Shown here piece by piece: positions 8,722 through 16,827 of a DNA stretch of 64,000 bases. The stretch spans positions 163,829 through 227,828 of the forward strand of contig JAEUMD010000015.1 in assembly GCA_016793635.1 (NCBI GenBank), read 5' to 3'. Under the pieces are notes generated by a model. The model did no database searches. It had not been told where the DNA came from and saw nothing but the letters and a program-made list of their open reading frames with translations. Within the stretch, counting starts at the first letter, position 1. Every line of letters starts with the position of its first letter. This DNA comes from Hyphomicrobiaceae bacterium (lineage in GTDB: Bacteria; Pseudomonadota; Alphaproteobacteria; Rhizobiales; Hyphomicrobiaceae). The position numbers and the translations under genes are program-made.

Positions 8722-11700
8722 ATGACCCTCCACGTCGCGCTTCGCCACAAGACGGCCTACCGTTACGACCGGCTGACGAGCATGGGACCGCAGGTAATAC
8801 GGCTGCGTCCCGCACCGCACTGCCGCACGCCGATCCTCAGCTATTCGATCGAGCTGGAGCCGAAGACCCACTTCATCAACTGGCAGCAGGACCCGTTCGG
8901 CAACTTCCTCGCCCGCGTCGTGTTGCCCGAGGAGACGGAGGAATTCTCCGTCACGATCGACCTCGTCGCCGACATGGCCGTCATCAACCCGTTCGACTTC
9001 TTCGTCGAGGAAGCGGCCAAGGAGTGGCCCTTCACCTACGACCCGGTACTGAAGAAGGAGCTGGCGCCCTATCTCGAGCCGGAACCGGCGACGCCACTGC
9101 TCAAGAAATACGTCGCCGGCATCGTCCACGATCCGAACGACACGACGCTCGACTTCATCGTCGCGATCAATCGCCAGATGCAGCATCACATCGGCTACTC
9201 GATCCGCATGGAGCCCGGCGTGCAGACGCCCGAGGAAACTCTTCGGCGCGCCAACGGCTCGTGCCGCGACACCGGATGGCTTCTGGTTCAGGTGCTGCGC
9301 CACCTCGGCCTCGCGGCCCGGTTCGTCTCCGGCTACCTGATCCAGTTGAAGCCGGATGTGAAATCGCTCGATGGACCGACCGGCACCGACCACGATTTCA
9401 CCGATCTCCATGCCTGGTGCGAAGTCTACGTGCCGGGCGCCGGCTGGATCGGTCTCGACCCAACCTCGGGCCTGCTCGCCGGCGAAGGGCATATTCCGCT
9501 GGCGGCGACGCCACATCCCGTTTCGGCGGCACCCATTACCGGCGCGCACTCCAAGGCCGACGTGCAGTTCACCTTCGAGATGGGCGTTACGCGCATCCGC
9601 GAGACGCCGCGCTCGACCAAGCCCTACGACGAGGAGACCTGGGCGAAGATCGACGAGAGCGGCCGGCGCATCGACGAGCGGCTTCGGCGCGGCGATGTCC
9701 GCCTGACGATGGGCGGCGAGCCGACGTTCGTCGCCGCCGACGACATGGAAGGCGCCGAGTGGAATACGGCCGCCGTCGGCCCCAACAAACGCAGCTATTC
9801 CGAGAACCTGATCCGCCGCCTCCAGGAGCGGTTCGGCAAAGGCGGCATGCTGCATTTCGGGCAGGGCAAATGGTACCCGGGCGAGCAGTTGCCCCGCTGG
9901 GCGTTTGCACTCTACTGGCGGGCCGATGGCCAGCCTTTGTGGGAAGACCCGAGCCTGGTGGCCCCGGTGGCGCCGAAGAAGCCTGCGACCATCGACGATG
10001 CCGATCGCTTTATGAGTGGCCTGTGCCGGCAACTGGGGCTTCCCGAATCGAGCGGCATTCCCGCCTACGAGGACACTGCGCATTTCCTGCTCGTCGAGCA
10101 GAAGCTGCCCCTCAACGTCGACCCCAAGAACAACAAGCTGGAGGACCCGGCTGAACGTTCGCGAGTGGTCCGGGTCTTCGACCGCGGCCTCATGGAGCCG
10201 GCGAGCTACGTATTGCCGGTGCAGGTCTGGCACACCCACGATCGCGGGCGCCGCTGGGTGACCGAGCGGTGGGCGCTTCGCCGCGACCGCCTGTTCCTCA
10301 TTCCTGGCGATTCCCCCGCCGGCTACCGACTGCCGCTCGCCTCCACGACCTACATTCCTGCGATCAACTATCCGCACGTTCTTCCGCGCGACCCGTATGC
10401 AGACGCACCGCCACTACCGGAGCGCCGCATCATCATGCAGCGCCGCCGCACGGTGACGCTGGAGGCGCCGCCCGTCGTGCCGAATACGCCCGTCGAAATT
10501 TCGGGATCGGTGCGCACCGCGATGGCGATCGAGCCGCGCGACGGCATCATCTGCGTATTCATGCCACCGCTACCCGATGCCGAGGACTATGCGGCGATGG
10601 TTGCCGCCATCGAGGAAACGGCGCGCACGACGAACCTTCCGGTCCACATCGAAGGCTATCCGCCGCCGTCCGACCATCGCCTCAACGTCATCAAGGTGAC
10701 GCCGGACCCTGGCGTCATCGAGGTGAACGTGCAGCCGGCCGAGACCTGGGAAGAGGCCTGCGCCATCACCAACGGTCTCTACGAGGACGCCTATCTCTCG
10801 CGCCTCTCGACCGAGAAGTTCATGCTCGATGGTCGCCACACCGGCACGGGCGGCGGAAACCACATCGTGATGGGCGGCCGCACGCCGTGGGACAGCCCCT
10901 TCGTCCGGCGGCCCGACCTGCTCGCTTCACTCGTCACCTACTGGCAGAACCACCCGTCACTATCCTATCTGTTCTCAGGCCTCTTCATCGGCCCGACGAG
11001 CCAAGCGCCGCGCGTGGACGAGGGCCGTCACGAATCTCTCTACGAGCTGGAAATCGCGCTGACGCAGGTTCCCGAATACGGCTCGGGCTCGGTTCCGCCA
11101 TGGCTCGTCGACCGGCTGTTCCGCAACCTGCTCGTCGACGTGACGGGCAACACGCACCGCGCCGAGATCTGTATCGACAAGCTCTATTCGCCTGATGGCC
11201 CGACAGGCCGCCTTGGGCTCGTCGAGTTCCGCTCGTTCGAAATGCCGCCGCATGCGCGCATGAGCCTCGCGCAGCAGCTTCTGCTGCGAGCGCTCATCGT
11301 GATGTTCTGGGAGAAGCCCTACCGCACGCGCCTCGTGCGCTGGGGCACGACACTGCACGACCGCTTCATGCTTCCGCACTACCTGTGGACCGACCTCGCT
11401 GGCGTCATCGACGACCTCAAGGCGGCCGGCCTGCCGGTGGAGCTGGAATGGTTCCGCCCGCATTACGAGTTCCGCTTCCCGCTCTACGGAAAGATCGTCG
11501 CGCGCGATCTGCATGTCGAACTGCGCCAGGCTCTCGAGCCATGGCACGTGCTCGGCGAGGAAGGCGTCGTCGGCGGCACGGCGCGTTATGTCGACTCCTC
11601 ACTCGAGCGCGTGCAGGTGAAGGTCAACGGCCAGAGCGGCGAGCGATTCGTTGTGACGTGCAACGGCCGAACCGTGCCGCTGACGGGGACGGGCGTTCCC

Positions 11701-12018
11701 GGCGAAGCGGTCGCAGGCGTTCGTTACCGCGCCTGGTGGCCGCCGTCCGCCCTGCATCCGACGATTTCGCCGCACGTGCCGCTGACTTTCGACGTTGTCG
11801 ATACCTGGACGGGGCGTTCGATCGGCGGCTGCCGGTATCATGTGGCGCACCCGGGCGGGCGTAATTTCGAGATCTTCCCGGTCAATACCTACGAGGCCGA
11901 GGGCCGGCGCCTCGCGCGCTTCGATACCGCTGGTCACACGTCCGGCCCGATGCGCCCGGCGCGTCCAGTGATCAATCCCGACTACCCGATGACACTCGAC
12001 ATGCGTCGGTTCGACTGA
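8722..12018 (+). CDS. Transglutaminase-like / DUF2126 (ATP-grasp-like) fusion protein
   Basis: 1098 residues. Residues 1-90 form the N-terminal beta region typical of bacterial transglutaminase-like proteins (TLHVALRHKTAYRYDR). Residues about 120-262 are the papain-like core with the triad visible: C181 in NGSCRDTGWLL, H230 in DLHAWCEVY, D246 in WIGLDPTSG. From about residue 320 the protein matches DUF2126 (RGDVRLTMGGEPTFV, GTGGGNHIVMGG, LVEFRSFEMPPHARMS), which published comparative work has proposed to be a circularly permuted ATP-grasp domain. Such proteins are thought to ligate and cleave peptide amide bonds, but no substrate is known. No signal peptide is seen. The usual neighbours (alpha-E domain protein, stand-alone ATP-grasp, proteasome-like peptidase) are absent here; only the divergent zinc peptidase is present. 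Confidence 0.9.
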   Translation: MTLHVALRHKTAYRYDRLTSMGPQVIRLRPAPHCRTPILSYSIELEPKTHFINWQQDPFGNFLARVVLPEETEEFSVTIDLVADMAVINPFDFFVEEAAKEWPFTYDPVLKKELAPYLEPEPATPLLKKYVAGIVHDPNDTTLDFIVAINRQMQHHIGYSIRMEPGVQTPEETLRRANGSCRDTGWLLVQVLRHLGLAARFVSGYLIQLKPDVKSLDGPTGTDHDFTDLHAWCEVYVPGAGWIGLDPTSGLLAGEGHIPLAATPHPVSAAPITGAHSKADVQFTFEMGVTRIRETPRSTKPYDEETWAKIDESGRRIDERLRRGDVRLTMGGEPTFVAADDMEGAEWNTAAVGPNKRSYSENLIRRLQERFGKGGMLHFGQGKWYPGEQLPRWAFALYWRADGQPLWEDPSLVAPVAPKKPATIDDADRFMSGLCRQLGLPESSGIPAYEDTAHFLLVEQKLPLNVDPKNNKLEDPAERSRVVRVFDRGLMEPASYVLPVQVWHTHDRGRRWVTERWALRRDRLFLIPGDSPAGYRLPLASTTYIPAINYPHVLPRDPYADAPPLPERRIIMQRRRTVTLEAPPVVPNTPVEISGSVRTAMAIEPRDGIICVFMPPLPDAEDYAAMVAAIEETARTTNLPVHIEGYPPPSDHRLNVIKVTPDPGVIEVNVQPAETWEEACAITNGLYEDAYLSRLSTEKFMLDGRHTGTGGGNHIVMGGRTPWDSPFVRRPDLLASLVTYWQNHPSLSYLFSGLFIGPTSQAPRVDEGRHESLYELEIALTQVPEYGSGSVPPWLVDRLFRNLLVDVTGNTHRAEICIDKLYSPDGPTGRLGLVEFRSFEMPPHARMSLAQQLLLRALIVMFWEKPYRTRLVRWGTTLHDRFMLPHYLWTDLAGVIDDLKAAGLPVELEWFRPHYEFRFPLYGKIVARDLHVELRQALEPWHVLGEEGVVGGTARYVDSSLERVQVKVNGQSGERFVVTCNGRTVPLTGTGVPGEAVAGVRYRAWWPPSALHPTISPHVPLTFDVVDTWTGRSIGGCRYHVAHPGGRNFEIFPVNTYEAEGRRLARFDTAGHTSGPMRPARPVINPDYPMTLDMRRFD

Positions 12019-12365
12019 GGCAAGGGATCTGGGCGGGGGCGGGCTTGTGGCACCGCCCCCCCGCCCGGCTCTCCCCCAACCAGTGGTAGCTCGCGGGCGC
12101 TCAATGCGAACCGCGACCGACGGCGGTCACGGACGATAGGTGCGTTCGATCCTGCACCGATTGAGGTGCCGGCGCGGAACCGCTGAATCAACGTCCGACG
12201 TTGAACGGACATTCGGGCGACTCGCCATAACGGCGTCGAGTTGGCCCCTGGTGGCCACTTATACCCGATACCGGACATGCTAGGCTCGGCGCCAACACGT
12301 CGAGCCGGGCTGCCATCAGCAGGCATCGCCATGCGGTCGTCCAAGTTCAATTGATCGAGGGTGCC
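12019..12365 (+). other. Intergenic region with a GC-rich hairpin
   Basis: 347 bases between the DUF2126 gene and the GST gene. A strong GC hairpin (arms 12031-12042 and 12053-12066, 10-base loop) starts 13 bases after the DUF2126 stop; it lacks a T-run, so it may be a 3-prime stabilising structure or a Rho-assisted end. The remaining 300 bases show no gene. Confidence 0.5.
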
Positions 12366-13016
12366 ATGTCGGAAAAGCTGATCATCTGGACGCTGGACTG
12401 GGTTCCTGCCGGCGAAGCCCCACGCGGCTTCGTGCGTGACTTGCGTTTGCGATGGGCGGCGGAGGAAGCCGGCCTGCCCTACGAAGTGCGGACGGTGCCG
12501 TTCGAAGGGCGGGAAACCAATCATCTCGACCGCCAGCCATTTGGTCAGGTTCCTTACCTGACGGATGGAGATGTCAGCATGTTCGAGAGCGGGGCGTGCC
12601 TGCTGCACCTAGCCCGTCGTAGCGAGACACTCATGCCCCGCGATCCGATTGGCGAAGCGGATACGGTGCAATGGGTGATCGCCGCGCTCAACTCCGTCGA
12701 GATGGTCACTGTGCCATGGTGGTTCCTGACCATCACGGGTCAGCCGGACAATGGCCTCACCGACTGGTTCAACCAGCGGCTTGTTCGCATGGAAAGAGTT
12801 CTCGCCGAGCGTCAGTGGCTCGCGGCCGATCGCTTCACCGTTGCCGATCTGTTGATGGCGGATGTGCTGCGCGTCGGCCTCGTGCGTGCGCACGGCGAGC
12901 GCCCGGCAACGGAGGCCTATATCAAACGCATCACCTCGCGCCCCGCGTTTCGCAAGGCCCACGCTGACCAGATGGCGCACTTCGAGGCCGCGGATAGGAT
13001 GCGTTCTCAGAGGTAA
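12366..13016 (+). CDS. Glutathione S-transferase family protein
   Basis: 216 residues. N-terminal thioredoxin-like domain with the cis-proline loop FGQVPYLTDGD and the glutathione gamma-glutamyl contact ESGACLLHLARR (about 78-89). The helical C-terminal domain contains WLAADRFTVADLLMADVL, the conserved N-capping box and hydrophobic staple of GSTs (usually fTxADxxl). No canonical catalytic Ser or Cys is obvious at the start (IIWTLDWVPAGEAPRG), so the class and activity are undefined. Start ATG at 12366; an upstream in-frame ATG at 12351 is less likely. Confidence 0.88.
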   Translation: MSEKLIIWTLDWVPAGEAPRGFVRDLRLRWAAEEAGLPYEVRTVPFEGRETNHLDRQPFGQVPYLTDGDVSMFESGACLLHLARRSETLMPRDPIGEADTVQWVIAALNSVEMVTVPWWFLTITGQPDNGLTDWFNQRLVRMERVLAERQWLAADRFTVADLLMADVLRVGLVRAHGERPATEAYIKRITSRPAFRKAHADQMAHFEAADRMRSQR

Positions 13017-13061
13017 TCGCTGAGGACGCGCGTGGCGTCACTTGGGGCACCATTCGTCCTC

Positions 13062-13079
13062 ACGCAATCGCGATTGCGT
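13062..13079. repeat. Perfect 18-bp palindrome
   Basis: ACGCAATCGCGATTGCGT is fully self-complementary with no spacer. It sits immediately 5-prime of the structured RNA candidate and could be a regulator site. It is too tight for a terminator loop. Confidence 0.9.
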
Positions 13080-13255
13080 TGGGCGGTCGGTTTAAGTGGT
13101 TCGAGTGTCCGTTGGCTATACTTGGAAGCTTTGCCGGCGTTGACGAGGAAGTTGGCGCATTCGGCGAGGCCGCTTTCTTCCCAACGCCGACGTGCTTTGA
13201 CACTGACCGGCAAACGGCGAGCGCCCGGCCATCGGAGGCCGGGCGCTCTGTTTTT
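13080..13255 (+). ncRNA. Candidate structured small RNA ending in a strong terminator
   Basis: No gene covers this stretch, yet it holds nested complementarity on the plus strand. Outer pairs: CGGTC (13084-13088) with GACCG (13205-13209) and GTGTC (13105-13109) with GACAC (13199-13203). Then comes a large open loop, then CGGCGTTG (13135-13142) with CAACGCCG (13182-13189), stacked on GGAAG (13147-13151) with CTTCC (13177-13181). It ends in a perfect 12-bp terminator (13219-13248) and TGTTTTT. The long rod with a central bubble recalls 6S RNA, but the neighbours are not those usual for ssrS and I cannot verify the family. Alternative: a long 3-prime UTR of the GST gene. Confidence 0.45.
13219..13255 (+). 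terminator. Strong Rho-independent terminator
   Basis: Perfect 12-bp stem (arms 13219-13230 and 13237-13248), loop ATCGGA, then TGTTTTT. It is 200 bases after the GST stop, so it belongs either to the RNA candidate or to a long GST 3-prime UTR. Confidence 0.92.
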
Positions 13256-13379
13256 GTCCGCTCTCGCCAGCGCACGACCGCCGCGGGAGAACTCGTCTTT
13301 TGGCCGACAGGGACGAACTCTCAACCCTGTCGAATGGGCTCGGGCAGTCGGAGCCGTGGAGTCACGCGATTGTACGGCC

Positions 13380-13514
13380 TCAGGGCGCAATCAGGGGCAG
13401 AACGGTCGCGCCGATCGCAATGCAGAAGACCGAGAACAGAACGACGGTCTCGAGCAGTGCGTTGAGACAGCCATCACAGCCGTAGCAACATGGATCCTTT
13501 GCCATCATCATCAT
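13380..13514 (-). CDS. 44-residue Cys-rich single-helix membrane protein
   Basis: A short frame of 44 codons. It starts with four consecutive ATG codons (13514 down to 13503), then KDPCCYGCDGCLNALLE with five cysteines in twelve residues, then one hydrophobic helix (TVVLFSVFCIAIGATVLPLI) and a stop. A CCGGAG ribosome site abuts the first ATG, so initiation at the second to fourth ATG is more plausible. The C-C-x2-C-x2-C pattern could bind a metal or be lipidated; topology suggests a cytosolic Cys cluster and one membrane span. No family recognised. Coding is inferred from ribosome site, composition and membrane segment; the call is tentative. Confidence 0.5.
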   Translation of the reverse strand: MMMMAKDPCCYGCDGCLNALLETVVLFSVFCIAIGATVLPLIAP

Positions 13515-13792
13515 CTCCGGTTGGCGATAGATCTTGATGGCAGGCTCTTCGGGGCTCGGTCGTTTTTCTCCGTATATCCCTCCTGGCCTGCTTGGCGGCG
13601 CAACCGCGCGTTGAGCGATTGGACACGCTCGCGGAGGGTGCGTCGCGTCGTACCCTTACGTCAAGGTCAAGAGGTGCGGCGGGTTGTCGTCTGCTGACGG
13701 CGAACGGAATTCGATCTAGAGCATTGAAAATAAATTGAAAAACACCACGCCACCACATCGTGAGTTGCAAAAAAGTCACGAAGAATGTGGCA

Positions 13793-14353
13793 TCACCAGG
13801 GCATGAAGCTATTCATGAAGTTCATCGGTTTCTGAATCGAGCGATTCATAGTGGCGATATTCCAACGCATCATGTCGGTGTGCATCGCCATACTCTGAAC
13901 CGCCTGGTTCATAGAACCCATTTGATGGTCGATGCTGTCGAGCCGGCTCATGTGCTTGGCCATCTCGTTCGTGTCCGACGCCATGGCCGCAACCCGGTTG
14001 CTCATGGTGTCGATGTTACGCGACATCTGCGCGATGTTGGCAGTCAGCGTATTCATGGACTCCGTGAGCTGCCCCAATTGCTGGCCCATCTGCGGGCGAA
14101 GCTGCTCGGCCAGGAGCCTCAACTCGCGAGAAACGGAGTAGATTTGGTAGAAGCCATAGATCGCAAGGAGCGTGAAGATGACGACCGCTGGATAGGCGAT
14201 GAACTCCCAGCGCCGGGCACTGCGCTCGAACGCAACGGCGAGGCGCTCGACGGCGTCGCCCTGCATGTTGGCAGCGGAGCCGGCGCCCTTACCGATAACG
14301 GCGATGTTGCCGACTGTGCTCACGCTGGCGGGATCGATAGGTGTGCGGCTCAC
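13793..14353 (-). CDS. Membrane-anchored Met-rich coiled-coil protein
   Basis: 186 residues from GTG at 14353, chosen for the GGGAGAG ribosome site; the frame stays open further upstream without a ribosome site. One membrane helix at about 51-70 (FIAYPAVVIFTLLAIYGFYQ) follows a 50-residue cytosolic head containing NIAVIGKGAGSAANM. Residues 90-145 form a heptad coiled coil with Met recurring every seven residues (110, 117, 124, 131 and 148, 155, 162, 169), and 17 Met fall between 89 and the C-terminus. It ends MNRSIQKPMNFMNSFMPW. No enzymatic motif. The family is not one I can name. A scaffold or metal/redox-sensing role is possible but unsupported. Confidence 0.75.
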   Translation of the reverse strand: MSRTPIDPASVSTVGNIAVIGKGAGSAANMQGDAVERLAVAFERSARRWEFIAYPAVVIFTLLAIYGFYQIYSVSRELRLLAEQLRPQMGQQLGQLTESMNTLTANIAQMSRNIDTMSNRVAAMASDTNEMAKHMSRLDSIDHQMGSMNQAVQSMAMHTDMMRWNIATMNRSIQKPMNFMNSFMPW

Positions 14354-14944
14354 TTCGCTCTCCCACGGCTGGACCTTGCATCGTCCGCCCAGCGCCTTGC
14401 TTCCTCGACCGCGGGCTGATCCGCCGCTCTCCGGCTGGATCGAAACGCGACTGCGCCCCCGCAATGGAAACACCTTAAGGCCAAATCCTTTCGCATCATA
14501 ATATTCAAGCATAGCGGCACAATAGGGGTTTCTGCGCAAACAGAAGCCTCTCTCGCGTTGCGATGCAGCAAATTTTACCCCGCCCAAAGATGAGCCGAGT
14601 AGATTTCTCTTACTAATACTGCCCTTGTATGCTGAAATGCGATGTTGCATTGCAGCGAGAGCTGAAGCTCATCGCTGGCCTAGATCATTAACTTAGATGA
14701 AAACATGGAGCCGACCGCCGTGGCAGGTCGTCCCGCGACCATGCGTCATCCGCTTCTGCGACGAATCGTACCCAGCTCGCGGCAGTCTGTCGGGCTCGGC
14801 CGGTCGAGCAGACGAGGCATGATCGTGCAGGAGGACGGCAGTAAGAGGGAACGTGCCCGATGTTGCCGAAGCGGGGAGGCCGCGTCGGAACGACCGAAAC
14901 CATTGCGGGCATCCGCACCTCCGGTGCGGATGCAGCAGACGTCA
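14354..14944. other. Intergenic region, 591 bp
   Basis: Upstream region of the Met-rich membrane protein and 3-prime region of the L,D-transpeptidase. It is more AT-rich in 14460-14700 than its surroundings. It holds an operator-like dyad (arms 14653-14663 and 14666-14677, two-base centre) and the hairpin at 14909-14933. No gene recognised. Confidence 0.5.
14909..14933 (-). terminator. Hairpin after the L,D-transpeptidase gene
   Basis: Perfect 11-bp stem (14909-14919 with 14923-14933) and a 3-base loop, 12 bases beyond the stop codon at 14945. No T-run follows, so termination may be weak or Rho-assisted. Confidence 0.55.
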
Positions 14945-16366
14945 TCAGGGCGCGATGCCGTTCGGTGGCGGCGGGGGCGCGTCGGGATCGTTCTCGGCAC
15001 CGCCGTGCAGTGTAGCGCCATCGCGACCGTAGAGATCAGTACGGAACTGGACGCTGCCGCCGGGCTCGGCCCAGGCCGTGATGTAGGCGAAGATCACCGG
15101 AACGGGACGGGAAAGCTGGAGATCGATAGCCTGTCCCGTTTCCAGCACCTCGCGGGCGCGACCCGGACGGTCCCAGCCGGATTCGCTCCTGGCGATCCAT
15201 TCGGCAAGATCGACCACGCCCTGTACGCGCACGCAACCGGCGCTGAACGCCCGCCCGCGCTGGTCGAACAGGTTCTTCATCGGCGTATCGTGCATATAGA
15301 CGCCGTGCTCGTTCGACATATCCAGACGGACGAGACCGAGGGCGTTGCGGTCACCTGGGTCCTGCTTGAAGCGGATGCGGTTCTGATCGACCATCGACCA
15401 GTCGATCTGCGTCGCCGGGATCTCGGGCCCATCGTAGCTTCCGTCGTAAACGCGGATGCCTTCCTTCTCCAGGTAGTCTGGCTCCTTGCGCAGGCGCGGG
15501 ATCAGGTCCAGCGTCGCAACCGAGGTCGGCACGCGCCAGTAGGGGAAGAAATTCACGGCGCGGATACTGCCGCGAAGCGAGGGTGTCTCGCGACCTTCAC
15601 GGCCGACGATGACGCGGTGGCGCTGGACCACCTCATATCGCTCGACTGCCTCCAGCTCGAACGCCGGAACGTTCACCAGCACATAGCGTTCATCTGTGCG
15701 CGGCTGCATCAACTCGACGATCCGCTGCCGGTTGAGGCGCAACTGAGCCAGGCGGTCCGCCGCCGTGATGTTCATGGCCTCGATGGTGGCGCGATCGATG
15801 CGACCGGTGACCCGGAGTCCGTGCCCGCGCTGGAATGTCCGGACGGCCCGCTCGACCGAGTCGTCGAGGGTGAGCGTTTCGAAGTAGGCGTCTGACCGGG
15901 CCAGCTCGCCGGTAGCCCGCAGGCGCTTCTTGACCAGCGGCATACGCTCGTCGTCGTCGCCGGGGCGAATGGTGCGCCCGCGCGGAATATTCGGCCAACC
16001 GCCACGCTCGACGACACGCTGATAGCGTTCGATAGCAGAGTCGATGGCGGCGACCATGTCTTCGCTGAGCCAGGGCGTCGCGTTGGGGCGGAGATCCTCG
16101 AAGTTTTCGCGCGCGGCTTCCGCGCGCTTGGGTTGTTCCGATCGCCGGCGTTCACCGTTTCCGCCGCCGAAACCAGGGATTTGCTCCCACCACTCTGCCC
16201 CCTGGGCGTGCGCCATCGGAGCCGCCGCACCGATCACTCCGATGACCCAAGCCACGGCCGCCAGAGCTCCGCGACGACGGAACGACCACCGCTTCGACCA
16301 TTTCGACCCCACACTCGGCCGCGAATCCAATGTGCGCCAAGCCAAGGTGCCGTGATCGCCCGCCAT
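14945..16366 (-). CDS. Periplasmic L,D-transpeptidase, YcbB/LdtD-like
   Basis: 473 residues. Start ATG at 16366 with GGGAAG upstream; a signal segment (GALAAVAWVIGVIGAAAPMAHAQ) follows a long basic lead. Then come an alpha-helical scaffold, a peptidoglycan-binding module (SVERAVRTFQRGHGLRVTGRIDRATIEAMN) and the YkuD catalytic domain, with the His in GVYMHDTP and the nucleophile Cys in AFSAGCVRVQ. It forms 3-3 cross-links or attaches proteins to peptidoglycan in the periplasm. A paralogue of the same architecture lies at 27426-28715; both share a YITAWA...VQFR-DLY tail. No adjacent regulator is seen, unlike the paralogue. Confidence 0.92.
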   Translation of the reverse strand: MAGDHGTLAWRTLDSRPSVGSKWSKRWSFRRRGALAAVAWVIGVIGAAAPMAHAQGAEWWEQIPGFGGGNGERRRSEQPKRAEAARENFEDLRPNATPWLSEDMVAAIDSAIERYQRVVERGGWPNIPRGRTIRPGDDDERMPLVKKRLRATGELARSDAYFETLTLDDSVERAVRTFQRGHGLRVTGRIDRATIEAMNITAADRLAQLRLNRQRIVELMQPRTDERYVLVNVPAFELEAVERYEVVQRHRVIVGREGRETPSLRGSIRAVNFFPYWRVPTSVATLDLIPRLRKEPDYLEKEGIRVYDGSYDGPEIPATQIDWSMVDQNRIRFKQDPGDRNALGLVRLDMSNEHGVYMHDTPMKNLFDQRGRAFSAGCVRVQGVVDLAEWIARSESGWDRPGRAREVLETGQAIDLQLSRPVPVIFAYITAWAEPGGSVQFRTDLYGRDGATLHGGAENDPDAPPPPPNGIAP

Positions 16367-16827
16367 GATCTTCCCTGCTCTTATCGAGGACTTTCGTCCA
16401 ACGTCGACTGATGCTCGTTGTCGGCTGGCTGTCTCATACCCGCCGGGTGTGCCTAGGCCCAGCGCGGCCAGCCGCCAGATCGGTCCGAACCGGTGTCTGA
16501 TCCGAACCTTTGAATTTCGCGGCGCCAACGTCCGTGAGGAAACACTGGCTTGCCCGCGGTCCTCGCCCTTCGCGGTTCTCCGCGACGGCGCTTGCGGGAA
16601 TCGATATTTCGCCCCGCGTTGACTAATTGGGACCCATATGGCCAAACCAAGACATCTCGCCAAGATGCGGTCCTTCACTTGCTCCACTCGGCCGGGAAAT
16701 GTTGCTGCGATGCAGCATAGCCCCTTGCGCGGCGGATTGAAATGCCGCGTCGCGGTTTCCCCGCAGCCTGCGACGCACCGGCATCATCCCGGACCACCAC
16801 GCGCACCCGCCCGCAGGCAGACGCATC
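16367..16827. other. Intergenic region, 461 bp
   Basis: Between the L,D-transpeptidase start and the thiL stop, both on the minus strand. Apart from the hairpin at 16743-16783 I see no gene or clear promoter. Confidence 0.5.
16743..16783 (-). terminator. Possible terminator of the rib-nusB-thiL operon
   Basis: Arms 16743-16753 and 16770-16783 pair as 5 plus 6 bp with a 3-base bulge and a 16-base loop, 45 bases past the thiL stop. Only TTT follows on the minus strand, so this is a weak call. Confidence 0.4.

Noticed and set aside
8617-10377. Long minus-strand frame (586 codons) opposite the transglutaminase gene
   Set aside because: Composition is Arg/Gly/Asp-heavy nonsense typical of shadows; the plus strand has intact domains.
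13080-13130. tRNA gene suggested by GGTTCGAGT
   Set aside because: No matching acceptor stem, anticodon arm or CCA-proximal pairing; the T-arm itself does not close.
14705-15895. Plus-strand frame opposite the L,D-transpeptidase gene
   Set aside because: No motif or ribosome site; the minus strand holds the YkuD catalytic domain.
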